Below, piece by piece: positions 24,766-36,509 of a stretch of DNA of 64,000 bases. Origin of the DNA: Phialocephala subalpina (lineage: Eukaryota; Ascomycota; Leotiomycetes; Helotiales; Mollisiaceae); contig FJOG01000003.1 in assembly GCA_900073065.1 (NCBI GenBank), forward strand, positions 103,790 through 167,789, in the 5' to 3' direction. The notes under the pieces are model-generated. The model ran no database searches, was not told the DNA's origin, and saw only the letters and a list, made by a program, of their open reading frames with translations. A program made the translations under genes and the position numbers. Each line of letters starts with the position of its first letter. Position 1 is the first letter of the stretch.

Positions 24766-25919
24766 ATGGTACATTCTACCGAGAACGAGGCTCGGGCCGC
24801 GGCGAACCCTAAGCTAGGCGCCATTTTCACTAAACTCGTCCGCGAGCTCAAATATCAAACGCCTCCGCATAATGATACACGCTCTGCCCTCGAAGCCGCT
24901 ATGCTCGAATATGCCGCCGGCTCGGGGGCTCCGTACGAGTCCGAATATGCGCGGCGGTACTTCGACGTAGGGCTTACCCTCGCTTGTGTACGTCTTCTTT
25001 CTTCTTCTAACTTATACCACTAACAACGCGTGTCAAGGCCTACTATCCCTCTCACCCTTTTGCTGTGAAATTACACATAGCTATCTACTCCTGGCTGGCT
25101 ATCTACATCGACGACGACGAGGACGGAACCGATGACCTAGCCGGCTTCCAAACGCGCTTCCAGAAGGGGGAGCCTCAGCCATCTGCTCTCTTGGCGCGCT
25201 TCGCAGAGTCGCTACAGGCCATGTCGACGCACTTCGAATCCCTCGTGGCCAACTTCATCGTGCTTTCGTCGCTGCAATTCGTCAACGCCACCCTGCTGGA
25301 GAGACGCGGCGAGTTCCACCGCCTGCAGCACTGCCGAGAGGCAAGCGGGTGGCCCGACTATGTCCGCGACAGGAGCGGAGTGCCCGAGGCGTTTGCGTAC
25401 TTCATCTTCCCGAGGGACGAGTGCCCGGATATAGGAGCGTATATGCAAGGGATACCGGATATGATGACTTACATTAACTACGCGAATGATGTTCTATCGT
25501 ACGTATGGACCTGTCCTTGGCAGCCCATGGCCTTGCCCTTGCACCTGCCGCGCTCACTAACACATGACCATCGTTACAGGTTCCACAAGGAGACCCTAGC
25601 CGGCGAGAGGGATAACTACATTAACACCCGGGCCGTCTGCGAGCAGCGTGAGCCTCTTGCCGTGCTCGAAACCGTCGTTGCCGAGACAATCGCGGTAAAT
25701 TCGCGCGTGGTTGGGCTTCTGCGCACGAGATCGGACCCCGTGTACGCCCGCAAGTGGAACGAGTTCTTCAACGGCTACATCTTCTTCCACGTCACGGCCC
25801 GACGGTACAAGCTGCACGTGTATGCTGGGCTGGCGCATGAGGGAGTCAATGGGCGGGAAGAGTTTGGAGGCCAGAGGACGACTGAGCAACCCGTGGTCGG
25901 TTTGCTGTCGTGCGCTTAG
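24766..25919 (+). CDS. terpene cyclase of the trichodiene synthase (TRI5) family, 340 aa
   Basis: Exons are 24766-24987, 25038-25498 and 25580-25919 (1023 bases). The ATG at 24766 is the first in frame. The aspartate-rich metal-binding motif DDDED lies at residues 99-103. The second metal motif spans the second intron: N-D-V-L-S-F-H-K-E with Asn224, Ser228 and Glu232. Both motifs and the alpha-helical sequence around them (YINYANDVLS) match the TRI5/longiborneol-synthase type, whose members cyclise farnesyl diphosphate. At 340 residues it is slightly shorter than the usual 370-380. The product cannot be named. The second intron (81 bp) has no stop and keeps frame, so a retained-intron form with 27 extra residues inside the metal motif is possible but would probably be inactive. 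The P450 is divergent upstream and an aldo-keto reductase lies 1 kb downstream. Confidence 0.88.
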
Positions 25920-26447
25920 GCTGTGTGCTCTCTGTAGCAGGCTGTGAGTATTTGTGCGGGCTGTGATAGAAAGATGCGTTTGGCGGAGAACATTAGTGTG
26001 TGCTGTAAGTAGAGATACCACGCGTGCTCATTCACGGCCATCATGGCTAGAAGGAATGAAGGTCAAGCAAGATGAGTGACTGGCGTTGCGTGATCCGAAA
26101 ACTGTGACCCTAAGCCGTCTGTGACACTCCCGTTGCCCTTTATAAGGCTCGCTCTTGCGTTCGGGGGCATACCCAAGTTCCTTAACGCTTGCCGTAACAC
26201 TTACGCACCGAGTTAACTGCCCGACATAATAGCAATCTCAAAGGCTTAGCAACACGCAAAACAATAAAAGAAAACTCCCTAATCATATCTAAAACCTAAT
26301 CCTAGCCCTGACCCTAACGTGCTACGTGCAAGTGCTATTAGATCACGCCTTTACTATTTAGGCAGGTCGACGCACGGACTTTTTTTGTGTGGGCGCTGGA
26401 GGAATAGCGAAAATCGGAGTTAAGATGCATTTCCCCAGTAGCTACCA

Positions 26448-26534
26448 TTACGCAGGTGCATCTTTGCGGCGTTAAATTATGCAGGTGCATCTTTGCGGCG
26501 TCAAGTTATACAAGTGCATCTTTGCGGCGTTAAG
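26448..26534. repeat. three tandem 29-bp repeats
   Basis: Copies at 26448-26476, 26477-26505 and 26506-26534 share GTGCATCTTTGCGGCGT exactly. The differences are at the start (TTACGCAG, TTATGCAG, TTATACAA) and end, and nearly all are transitions. The array lies about 400 bp upstream of the reductase start, so a regulatory role is conceivable but untested. Confidence 0.9.
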
Positions 26535-26800
26535 GCTCGGGAATAAAGGCAAGACAAGGGCCCATCTATTGTGCAGCCGCACCTGCAGCGGGATCGGATC
26601 CGGCAGCTGGAAGATACGCAAGTGAGGGGTAAACGTCTCAAGCTACGCCTTTTTGGCTTGGTAGACCGTTTGCACGCCCTAGTGCTTGGTGCATTTGTTA
26701 TCTCACCATAGCCTTACTAGCCACGGGCCTATCTCGGATCGTCGACGAGCATCCAAAAGCACGATTCTTACACCTTTCGGGACACATAGGGAAGAAGAAC

Positions 26801-26806
26801 TATAAA
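26801..26806 (+). promoter_or_regulatory. TATA box candidate of the aldo-keto reductase
   Basis: TATAAA lies 128 bp upstream of the ATG at 26929, in a stretch without other genes. The position is reasonable for a fungal core promoter. Confidence 0.4.
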
Positions 26807-26928
26807 GGCACGCCGATGCCCGTCTTCTAGCTCATTTTCCAATTTATTGGCGTCTCTTTACCGAGCTCATTGACTAGCATAGCATCTGATCTCCCATCTT
26901 TGTCGCCCAGCTCCTCCCTTGGTCCACC

Positions 26929-28096
26929 ATGGCACCTCCAGCATCTCTGCCCACCAAACCTCTCGGCAAGACGGGACGACAGGTGCCCGCCCTCGGCTTC
27001 GGAATGATGGGCCTGAGTACGGCCTACGGACCCTTCGGGTAAGCTGTTCTATGTGTGCCCTGACTTGGGACACAGTTTTGACACTCCCCCAGTAATGACG
27101 AAGAGCGTCTGGCGCTTCTGGACCGCGCCTGGGAGCTCGGCTATACGAATTGGGACACAGCCAACAGCTACGGCGACAGCGAGGTCCTGATCGGAAAGTG
27201 GTTCAAGCTGCACCCCGAGCGTCGCGCCGACATCTTCCTGGCCACCAAGTTCGGCATCAAATTCGCAGTCAACGACAAGGGCGAGTGGGACATCTCGGCC
27301 GACAACAGCCCCGAGTTCTTCAGCGAATGCCTCAAGGGCAGTCTGGAGAAGATGGGCGTCGATTACGTTGATCTCTACTACGTCCACCGTCTCGACCCCA
27401 AGGTGCCTGTCGAGAAGACGATGGAGCTAATGGCCAGGGCAAAGAAGTAAGCTAGGGCTCTAATGTCCTATCCAGGAGAGGTACTTGCTGCGCCCATACT
27501 GATACCTCTATATCAGGGATGGCAAAATCAAAGCCATCGGCATCTCCGAATGCGCCTCCAGCAGCATCCGACGGGCCTACGCCGTCGCGCCCGTCGACGC
27601 CGTCCAGGTCGAGTACAACCCGTTCCAACTGGACATCGAGAACGAGACAGGCACAAACCTGCTCTCCACCTGCCGCGAGCTTGGCATCACCGTCTTCGCG
27701 TACGCGCCGCTGGGTCGCGGCTTCCTGACGGGTCAGATCAAGAGCACCGACGACTTTGCGCCCGACGACTTCCGCCGCATCGTGCCGCGCTTTAGCCCCG
27801 AGAACTTTGCTAAGAATCTAGTGCTAGTTAACCGCTTCAAGACCCTCGCAGATAAGAAGGGCTGCACGCCGGGCCAGCTGGCGCTCGCCTGGTTGTCGGC
27901 GCAGGGCGAGGACATCATACCGATCCCCGGCACGAAGAAGCTCAAGTATATGGAGGAGAATGTCGAGGCGCTCAAGGTGCATATCTCGAAGGAGGAGGTC
28001 CAGGAGATCCGGGACGAAGTCGAGAAGGCCGAGGTCGCGGGTCACCGCAACCCGCCGGGTATGTTCACCGAGTATTCGGTGACTGTCGAGCTTTGA
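26929..28096 (+). CDS. aldo-keto reductase, 3 exons, 347 aa
   Basis: Exons are 26929-27038, 27093-27446 and 27517-28096 (1044 bases). The start sits in a good context (CCACCATGG). The N-terminus GKTGRQVPALGFGMMGLS is the usual first strand of the barrel. The catalytic tetrad is complete: Asp58 and Tyr63 (DTANSYGDSE), Lys89 (ATKFG) and His135 (YVHRLD). The C-terminal IPIPGTKKLKYMEEN block binds the NADP cofactor. The protein resembles the fungal AKR13/YakC-type group and would reduce a carbonyl with NADPH in the cytosol. Its place in a three-gene island with a terpene cyclase and P450 suggests it acts on a ketone or aldehyde made by the P450; this is inference. Confidence 0.92.
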
Positions 28097-28279
28097 GGCG
28101 TCCTTGCAAGCGGTATCCATCGAAGCTGGTCTGGTGGATAGAGCAGCGAATCTTCTAGCATTAACACATCTCTAATCCCATGTCACTATACTACATTCGT
28201 TACTTTTGGTTACGAGCTGGATCTATTTCTTCGGATTGATCTAGCTTGGAGAAGTGCTTCCTCTCTTCTCTTCCCTTCT

Positions 28280-30190
28280 TTTTTTACTTTGGTATTTTAA
28301 TTAATAAAAACTCTATTAGAGTGGTTATTAATATGTACTATTATATAAAATTAATTATAATATTCTATGAATTCGTTAAAACTTTAAATAAAGAATTTAA
28401 TAAAATCAATATAAATTATATAATATATTAAATTATAAAAATAATATAAAATAGAATTATTTATATTAATTAAAATAAAGTTTTATATATTTTTCTAAAT
28501 TACGTAAATATAAAAATTAATTATATTAAATAATTTTACAAAATTTTATTAATTTTATTAATTTTAAATATTAAATATTATAATTAAATATTAATATAAA
28601 ATATAATGATAAATTAATCACGTGATATTGTAATTAAAACTTTATTGCACGTTTAAATTATATATAATATTTAATTTAATTTTTTAATATTAAATAAAAA
28701 TCGAATTTATTATATTTAATTTTATATAAATTATATAAATTAAATTGAATATATAAATAATTATTATTAATTATTATATTAAATAATATAATTAATCGAG
28801 CTTTTTTAATAATTGAATTAATTAATTATATATATAATTCGAATTATTTTTATTTATTTATTTTTAATTTTATATAAATATTTTTTTTATATAAAATATT
28901 AATAATAAAATTTTTTTTAATTAAATTTTCTTATTAATTATTTCGAGAATTATTATAATAATTATAAATAAAAAGATTATAAATTTTATTATTATATAAT
29001 AATTTTAAAAATAATTCAAATAATAATAAATTAAAAATTTTATTTTTATTTTTTAAAATATAATTAAAATATATAATATATTTAAAAATTCAAAATTTTT
29101 ATAAAAAAAGTTATTTTTAATAATATTTTTAATAATTAATTTATAATAATAATTATATTTACTTTATTAATTATATTATAAATTTTTAATATTAATATAT
29201 TTTTTATATTATTTTAATAAATAAAGTTTTTTAATTATAAATTTTTAATAGTAAATTTTTTTATATTTCTAATTATTCGATTTACATGAGTTATTTTATT
29301 AGTTTATTAATTATTTTATTAATCCTAAAAATCAAATTATAATTTTAAAAACTAATTAAAAATTAATTCAAATTAATACAAAATTTTTTTTTATAAAATT
29401 ATAAAATTAATTAAATATATTCGAATAAAGTTTTTTATTTCTAAATATAATATAAATTATTAAATAATTACTTTCATTTTTCGAAATAATATAATTATTT
29501 ATCGAAATAATTAAAATAAATTATAAAACTTATAATAAATAAATAAATAAATAAATAAAATTTTAAAATTTAAAGTTCTCGTATATAAAGTTTTAATATT
29601 CCTTGGCAAAAAAATTAATATTTAAAAATTAAAAAATTATTATAATTAATACTTTATTAAAATATATTATATTTATTTTTTAATGAAATTTTATAATTTT
29701 ATTATATTCGTATAATTTTTATTCATTGTATTAAATTGTATTAAACCGACTTTTAATATAATTTTTAATTTCTAGAATATAATATTTATATATAACTTTA
29801 AATACTCGATATAATTTTTATAATTCTTAATTATTTTATAATTCTTAATTATTTTATATACTCGGAGTATTCTCGTATACTTCGAGTCTTGAAAAAGATT
29901 TAGCGTTATTATTATTAATAAAAGAATTATTTTTATTTAGATTATTTAATTATTATTAAAAAACTTTATTTAATATATTAAAACTTTTCTTTATAAATTT
30001 TTAATATTATATTATTATAAAAAAAATCGAAATTTTTTTTAATTAATAAATAGTTTTTAAATATATATTATATATATATTTTTATTTATATAAAATAATA
30101 AATCTTTTTAATTTTATATTTATTAATTATAAATTTTTTTATACGAATTTAATAATATTATTAAATTATAATAAATAAGGAAAATCAAGT
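28280..30190. repeat. AT-rich RIP block
   Basis: This AT-rich stretch starts 180 bp after the reductase stop. No transposon boundary, long repeat or coding relic could be recognised. It closes the terpene cyclase island on the right. Confidence 0.8.
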
Positions 30191-31832
30191 TGATTAATAG
30201 GTAGTAAAACTTTATTGTATAATTGGTAGGCTCGATGAATTATATCATTGGGAATGCAGAGAGTAGAGAGCTACATGCGTGCTACTAGACTTGCCTGCCA
30301 GAAACAGGTACAAATGGTAGATAACTCCCTCGCGGAAGTGCTTGGAATCAGGGTAGCTGGAAGCCCAGTGGTCCCAAGGGTTGTGGATACACCAAAGTCT
30401 TGTTGAGTTCGAAGAGGAGCCAAAATAGTGTGTTGCCGTTCATTTTCCTTACTCTACCTGTATTTTCTTGGACTCTGGCTCTATTATAGTCTACAAGAGG
30501 TTGTGAAAGAGATTGGGTAGCTATTGCTGTTAGAACATGGGTGAAGACTTTGCAGGCTGGATACTATCTCGTCTTCGACACAGTAGCTTTCTGGCAAGAT
30601 TTTCGGCGTATTATAATCGGAAATAATAAGCGATAGGGCATCTTGACAGTTCTCCGGTTTCCTGTCAACTACTTAAGTGGTGATGCGAGAGCTAATTCAT
30701 GATAGTCTACTTCAGCTTGTGAATTTCCACCGAAATGCAAGATTCAGGTGCGTTAGCCGCCGAACTCAACGGGTTTGGTCGTTGTTTTATGCGATGATTG
30801 TTCCACCGCTTGGATCGCTCAAAGGGGCCCCGCTGGAGGTGAGGATCATCTATCTAGATGTACACATTATCTTGGTTTGTGCACTCAAACAAAAAAAAAA
30901 GACTGTGAAACGACGCTGCTTGAGAGTACTATCGGATATCCTCGGGAGACATTTTTGGCCCATTTCCATGGTATTGCTCTGTTAATAATCTGCGATGAAT
31001 CTTAACCTCACTAAAGTCCATTTCCGTTTTTGGGCGCAATTAGGTGGAGAACTTTCTTCGGTTATGTCGGCAGAAGGAACGGCCCGTCATAATTCCCCTA
31101 AACATCCCGAGCGTTTTCCGCGAAGCTAGTATAACTCTCTGAATCTGCCCCCACCACACGGCAGTGCCGGGAGGGGATAAGCTGTCTGTGCTCAGATCAT
31201 TTTCAGGGATGACGTCGGGTGTGGCGGCCATTCGGGAATTTTCTCACGAAAAAGCGTCGAGTCATGTTTGCGACGACAGCTTGAGCGTCCTAGTGATGTA
31301 CAAGGTCTCACAGGATTCCACTTTCTTTCAGCCAGGGCCACATTTATTTGAATATTTCCAGACTCATGAGGGTATTCGGCCATTTATGGGGACTCGCCAT
31401 TGCCACATAACCAGGGCTGCAAGTAATTCCACATTGCTCAAGGGCTTTTCTGAGCACTACCTACGGTAGAGTTTCTCTCGATCTCCACAAATCTAATGGT
31501 TAGAATTACTCCAAGTAAGGTCTCACTACGGAGAGCATCTTAACCCTACGTTCGCTCGCATAAATCGCGAGTAATGCAATGTTCGGGAGGAGTCTATGCC
31601 GTTATTCCACTGCTTAGGCGCCCAAAATTCTGCAGAGGTTCTGCATTTACAGCGGTCCCATGTGGTCAGAAACCATAAGGTGGCTCTCTGACGTCACATA
31701 CCCATAGAAAATTAGTTGATCAACCCTACTCAACGATGCTTTTGCTTCGCTGTATATATACATGTGAGTCTCCCATTTCCTCTCTTGCTTGCACTACTGC
31801 GTACTCGAAGCAAAGACGGAAAATCACAAAAT
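30191..31832. other. intergenic, no supported gene
   Basis: GC is balanced. Open frames up to about 100 codons exist on both strands but none has splice-consistent continuation or a familiar motif. The last 100 bases carry the promoter of the adenylate-forming reductase, with a TATATATA run starting at 31753. Confidence 0.45.
31753..31760 (+). promoter_or_regulatory. TATA-like element
   Basis: TATATATA lies 80 bp upstream of the ATG at 31833. Confidence 0.35.
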
Positions 31833-34800
31833 ATGGGTTCTACATCTGCTCCTATCGAATTCGGACGCCGACTCTTACCTAACGCTATTGACGACCTCGC
31901 TCGCTTCGAGCCCCAACGTACATTGTATTCAATACCTATTGGCTCGACGGCATCAGACGGCTTTCGCTCTGTCACAGCTAGCGAGTTTGCCAATGCTGTT
32001 AATCGCGCTGCGTGGTTTCTTGAGAATGCTCTGGGAGGAAAGGGTGTTAACTTTGAGACCCTGGGTTACATGGGACCAAGTAAGTAGAAGCACAGCACGT
32101 TGCCTTGCCAAAAATGTAATGTTGATGATGTGAAGATGACATCAGATATTTCATCCTTGTGTTAGGTGCTGTCAAAAGTGGTTACAAGGTACGCTGATCC
32201 TCAGTTCATCAAGCGCAACTAGTTGTCTGACAATCCATAGTTACTCCTTAGTTCTCCTAGGAACAGTGTGGATGGCCATGTTGCGGTAGCAGAAGCAGCC
32301 GGCTGTAGAAGATGGCTTGTTCCTGCGGGTGTTAACATCCATTCAATATTAGAACGGTATCCAATGGAGACGGTCCAAATCCCAGCTCTTGAAGTTTTTC
32401 TGGACAAGTCGCCAGTTACCCCATACAAGTTCGAGAAGAACTTCGATACTGCACGTCATGAACCCATCGCTGTTCTACACACATCTGGGTCTACGGGCCA
32501 TCCAAAGCCTGTAGTTTTGACACATGCTTACGCAGCAGCAATTGATGCCTTCAATGCTATTGAACAACACAACGGCAGCGAACTCCTTTCACGGGGTTGG
32601 TATGGACGGCGGATATACGTGTCACTGCCATTCTTTCACGTGGGTGTCCCTCTCCATATACCGTTGTTACGCCTAACATTTTGAATCTTTAGGCTGCTGG
32701 CTTTTATAGTGCTTTCGAGATGGTCATCTGGGGCGGAGTAATATGCGTTGTCGGTCCTCAAAATCCGAGTATTCTCTCTGTTGAAGCAATGCTTGACCAT
32801 GCAGACCTGAACGCCATGGTTGTCGCTCCATCGTAAGTGAAGCCTCATGAAAAGAAATACTTCGATGTTCTAAATAGTAGGTTGCAGGATTCTTCAAGAA
32901 TTATCTAAAACGCCTTCGGTCCTGGAGAAAATGACTAGAATTGAGTGGGTTGCATTCGGTGGTGGTAGGCTCACATCCAGTTGTCTTTATGAGCTTCACT
33001 GACCTTCCAGGTCCTTTATCCAAGGAAGCGGGTGACCGAGTAAATAACTACTGCGGTGTTCACAATCTGTATGGGACTACAGAATGCGGCGTCTTTCCGC
33101 TACTAAGTGTGCCGAAAGAGAATTGGAATCATCTCAGAGTGCACCCAGCTATGGGTGTTGAACTACGACCACATTCATCAGCCACCTGGGAAATGTTCAT
33201 TGTCCGCAAATCTGAGTTGGAGAAGTACCAAGCAATCTTTTCGACCTTCCCTGACATCAATGAATTCCCTCTGCACGACCTCTACGTCAGGCATCCAACG
33301 AGACCGGATCTGTGGCTCTATGAAGGTAGAGACGATGACATATTGGTCTTGTCAAATGGGGAGAAAGTCAATCCAGCATCCATGCAGCACACGATTGAAG
33401 AGCATCCAGCGGTTCGTTCAGCTTTGGTAGTCGGCCATGGCCGATTCCAGGCAGGTGTGGTGATTGAGTCTGTTGCTAAGCTTCCAAGCAGCGAAAGCGA
33501 GCAGGAAGCTTTGCTCGATAGTATCTTCGTTAAGGTTGAGGAAGCAAACAAAGCAGCGCCTGCTCATGCGCAGATTGATCGCCAACATGTCTTTTTTGCT
33601 TCGGCAGACAAGCCATTCCGGAGAACTGCGAAGGGTACTGTCACAAGAAGTGCTACAATCAAGAACTACGAAGCTGAGATCAATGATCTCTACGAAAAGG
33701 CAGACGAGGAGTACCTCGCTCACGGAGCGAGGTTTGATACAACCACAGCCGAAAAGCTTCGCGAGGGCATTCGAGCTACTGTGCTTTCAATCTCTGGACT
33801 TCAAGGTTTCCAAGACACTGGCGACCTTTTCGCTGCTGGGGTAGACTCACTGCAAGTCCTTCACCTGCAAAAGCAGTTGCAGGCAGGCCTTGGTAGAAGG
33901 GAAGGGGTCGATTCGAAGCTCATTTACTCGAATCCTTCCATCGACAGTTTGTCACGAGCCATCTGGGGACTCCTGCATCCAGAAGATTCAACGACTGCCA
34001 TCTCTTCAGTCGACGCGATGACTTCTATCTTCGAAAAGTACACCCGAGACTTGCCCAGAAACGCAAATAGCAATGCAGTGGTTATTTTGACAGGAAGTAC
34101 CGGATCTGTTGGTTCTTACTTGCTCGATACATTAATGGATACAAAGCAGGTCACGGAGATTTGGTGCCTGAACAGATCCCAGGATGCACAAAAGAGACAG
34201 GGGCAGAACAGCACAGAAAGAGGGCTTCGCATGGACTGGAAGGCCAGAAATGTTCATTTCCTCAAAGCAGACCTCTCACAGCCGTTACTTGGATTGTCCG
34301 AAGAAGAATACAAAACCATGCTAAAGAGAGCAACCCATATCATACGTAAGTCTTGGATTTGTATTCGAGGAAGCACACTGACATCAAACATAGATAATCA
34401 GTGGAATGTCAATTTCAACGTGCCTCTCTCCTCCTTCGAACCTAATATCCGTGGTGTTCGTCACCTTGTCAACTTTTCCTCCGCTGCCACACACCCCGTA
34501 AAAATATTCTTCGTCTCCTCAATCAGCAGCGTGCTCAATTGGAAGCAGCCAGACCCAGTACCGGAGAAGATTATCGCGGATTTCACGACAGCTGGTATGG
34601 GTTATGGAGAGTCGAAATTGGTGTCTGAGAACATATTGGGAGAAGCTGCAAAGTATGGCATTCCTGCGGATATTGCTAGAGTTGGGCAGATTGCTGGTCC
34701 TGTGTTGAGAGGAGAGAAGGGCGCGTGGAGTTTGCAGGAATGGTTGCCGACAGTAAGCATCCCCTCCACCTTGCTCTGATCGTCTCGTGGTGGCCAAAGC

Positions 34801-35360
34801 TGTAAGGCTCTGAGATCGTCCCAACTACTTAGCATTCTTCTTACCTTACTGGGGGCTTCTCAAGAAGCTTTCCAACGTCTGAAAAGATTTATATACTAAT
34901 ATTCAAATAGATCGTCAAATCGTCTGCCGAGCTTTTAGTCTTGCCTTCAGATTTGGGGAACATGAACATTGTTGAATGGATACCCGTTGATGTTCTCTCC
35001 AAGATAATCGTCGAACTCACTTTTCAGGTAGCCTCCAGCACCGCGCGCGTCTTCCATCTTGCCAATCCTCATGCAACGACTTGGGAGGCACTACTGCCCG
35101 GAATTCAAAGGCGACTTACTCAGAAGTCGGGAAAGGACATGAAGATTGTGCCCTGGACGGAATGGGTTGAGGTATTGAGGCAGGCTGGGACCAACATAAC
35201 TGGATATAAGCTGTTAGGTTTCTTTGAAGCTTTGAGTGCGGAGGGGAAACAGGTGGAATTTGACACGAGAGAAGCGCAAAATGCTAGTACTAATGTGAGG
35301 AATCTCAAGGCGGTAGATGGAGCCTCGATGGAGTTATGGATGCAGCAGTGGGGTTTGTAA
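31833..35360 (+). CDS. adenylate-forming reductase (A-T-R, NRPS-like), 8 exons, 1019 aa
   Basis: Exons are 31833-32079, 32136-32188, 32241-32639, 32693-32832, 32888-32964, 33011-34345, 34394-34752 and 34911-35360 (3060 bases, no stop). The adenylation domain (about 20-540) has the nucleotide loop HTSGSTGHPKP near residue 180, YGTTECG, and GRDDDILVLSNGEKVNP. The carrier domain has LFAAGVDSLQ with the phosphopantetheine Ser at about 585. The reductase domain begins with LTGSTGSVG (about 664-672) and has the catalytic GYGESK (Tyr and Lys near 822-826). Such enzymes activate a carboxylic acid with ATP, load it on the carrier and release it as an aldehyde or alcohol with NADPH. There is no condensation domain. 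The substrate may be an amino, aryl or keto acid. No partner gene is adjacent, so its pathway is unknown. Confidence 0.92.
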
Positions 35361-36056
35361 GGGTTCCTCGACCGAGCTTAGGCCTTTTCATAGCATGACT
35401 AAATTATAGCATGGCAATACCGTAGAATACTGATTGTGATGATTACTATGACATCATTTGACAAATTTATTCTCGGCATAGAATGCTATTCGCTTAAGTA
35501 TATATTTAGGGATTCCCCGAGGACGGCCAGTGTGCCCTTGGCATGATACTAAGTTCTCCACCCTAAATCACGAGGACAAGTTACGATCACGTTATTAGAT
35601 CCAACGCAAAATCCGATTATTGAATACAAGTATCTGGCACGCATTTCTCCCGGGCCGAGTAGGTATGAACTTCCGCTCAAGAGCAGAATGAGTCCAAGGA
35701 AAGACTCGACACTTTTGCGGAGCTTCTCGGGAAACCATTGAGAATCGTGATGTGTCAAAGTAGACGGCTCGAAGAAAAGATATCCGAAATGGCAGACACA
35801 TTGCATGTGCTTGTCCATATGTTCCAAATATATTGCCCCTACTCTCCACTTGTAGAATCTATCGATCAAGCAGATATTTCAGCATCAGGTTCCACCAAGG
35901 CCTTGTTACAAATATGCTTTTGGTACTTCCAATCCATCTTTTGATGCTCCTTGCTGCAGTATCTCTGAATCCTGCACCCCGCACACTGCGTCAAGGCAAT
36001 CGGCCCTGTAACTCTGCAGGAAGATGTACCGCAGACCGGGTGCTACTCTTGCATAA
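35361..36056. other. intergenic, no gene seen
   Basis: Open frames of up to about 106 codons overlap on both strands without any recognisable motif. Nothing else stands out. Confidence 0.4.
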
Positions 36057-36100
36057 GGTCCCCCACCTAAACCTCGGCCACCCTTTAAGTTCGGCCACTA
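36057..36100. repeat. possible terminal inverted repeat relic of a Fot-like element
   Basis: A C-rich stretch (GTCCCCCACCTAAACCTCGG, then CCACC and CGGCCAC) resembles in style the ends of the Fot1-like element at 16993. It leads straight into an AT-rich stretch (about 36110-36490). No partner arm was found, so this may be a truncated transposon end or coincidence. Confidence 0.3.
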
Positions 36101-36109
36101 TTTACACTA

Positions 36110-36490
36110 AAAATAGCGATTTTTACCTTTTGACAACTTTATTAAAAATTAATATAATTCTTTAAAACTTAAAATATAAGCTCTTTGTATAAAACTTAAT
36201 ATAATTATTAATTTTATTTTTAGTTTTTGATTTTATATATTAAATTATTAAACTTCGAAATTTGAAATTTTAATTTATATATAATTTATATATAAATTTA
36301 AATTTTTATAAATTGATAAAAAAATTTTAAATATAAAAAAAATTCAAGGATTTTATAATAATTACTTTATATTAATATAACTTTAAATACTTAATATATA
36401 AGTATTTTTATTAATAATTCGTTTTTAAATTAAAAAAATTAAAATCCCTATTAAAATTTTATATAGTAAGTTTTATAACTCTAATTTAAA
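36110..36490. repeat. short AT-rich patch
   Basis: About 380 bases have RIP-like composition and sit between GC-balanced stretches. This is probably the body of a small or truncated repeat. No coding relic is readable. Confidence 0.5.
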
Positions 36491-36509
36491 AAACGATCCT
36501 TGGATGGCC

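Larger units (their letters stand above)
25920..26928. other. intergenic region before the aldo-keto reductase
   Basis: No gene seen. It contains a short telomere-like stretch (26289-26319), a three-copy 29-bp tandem repeat (26448-26534) and the probable promoter of the reductase. Confidence 0.5.
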
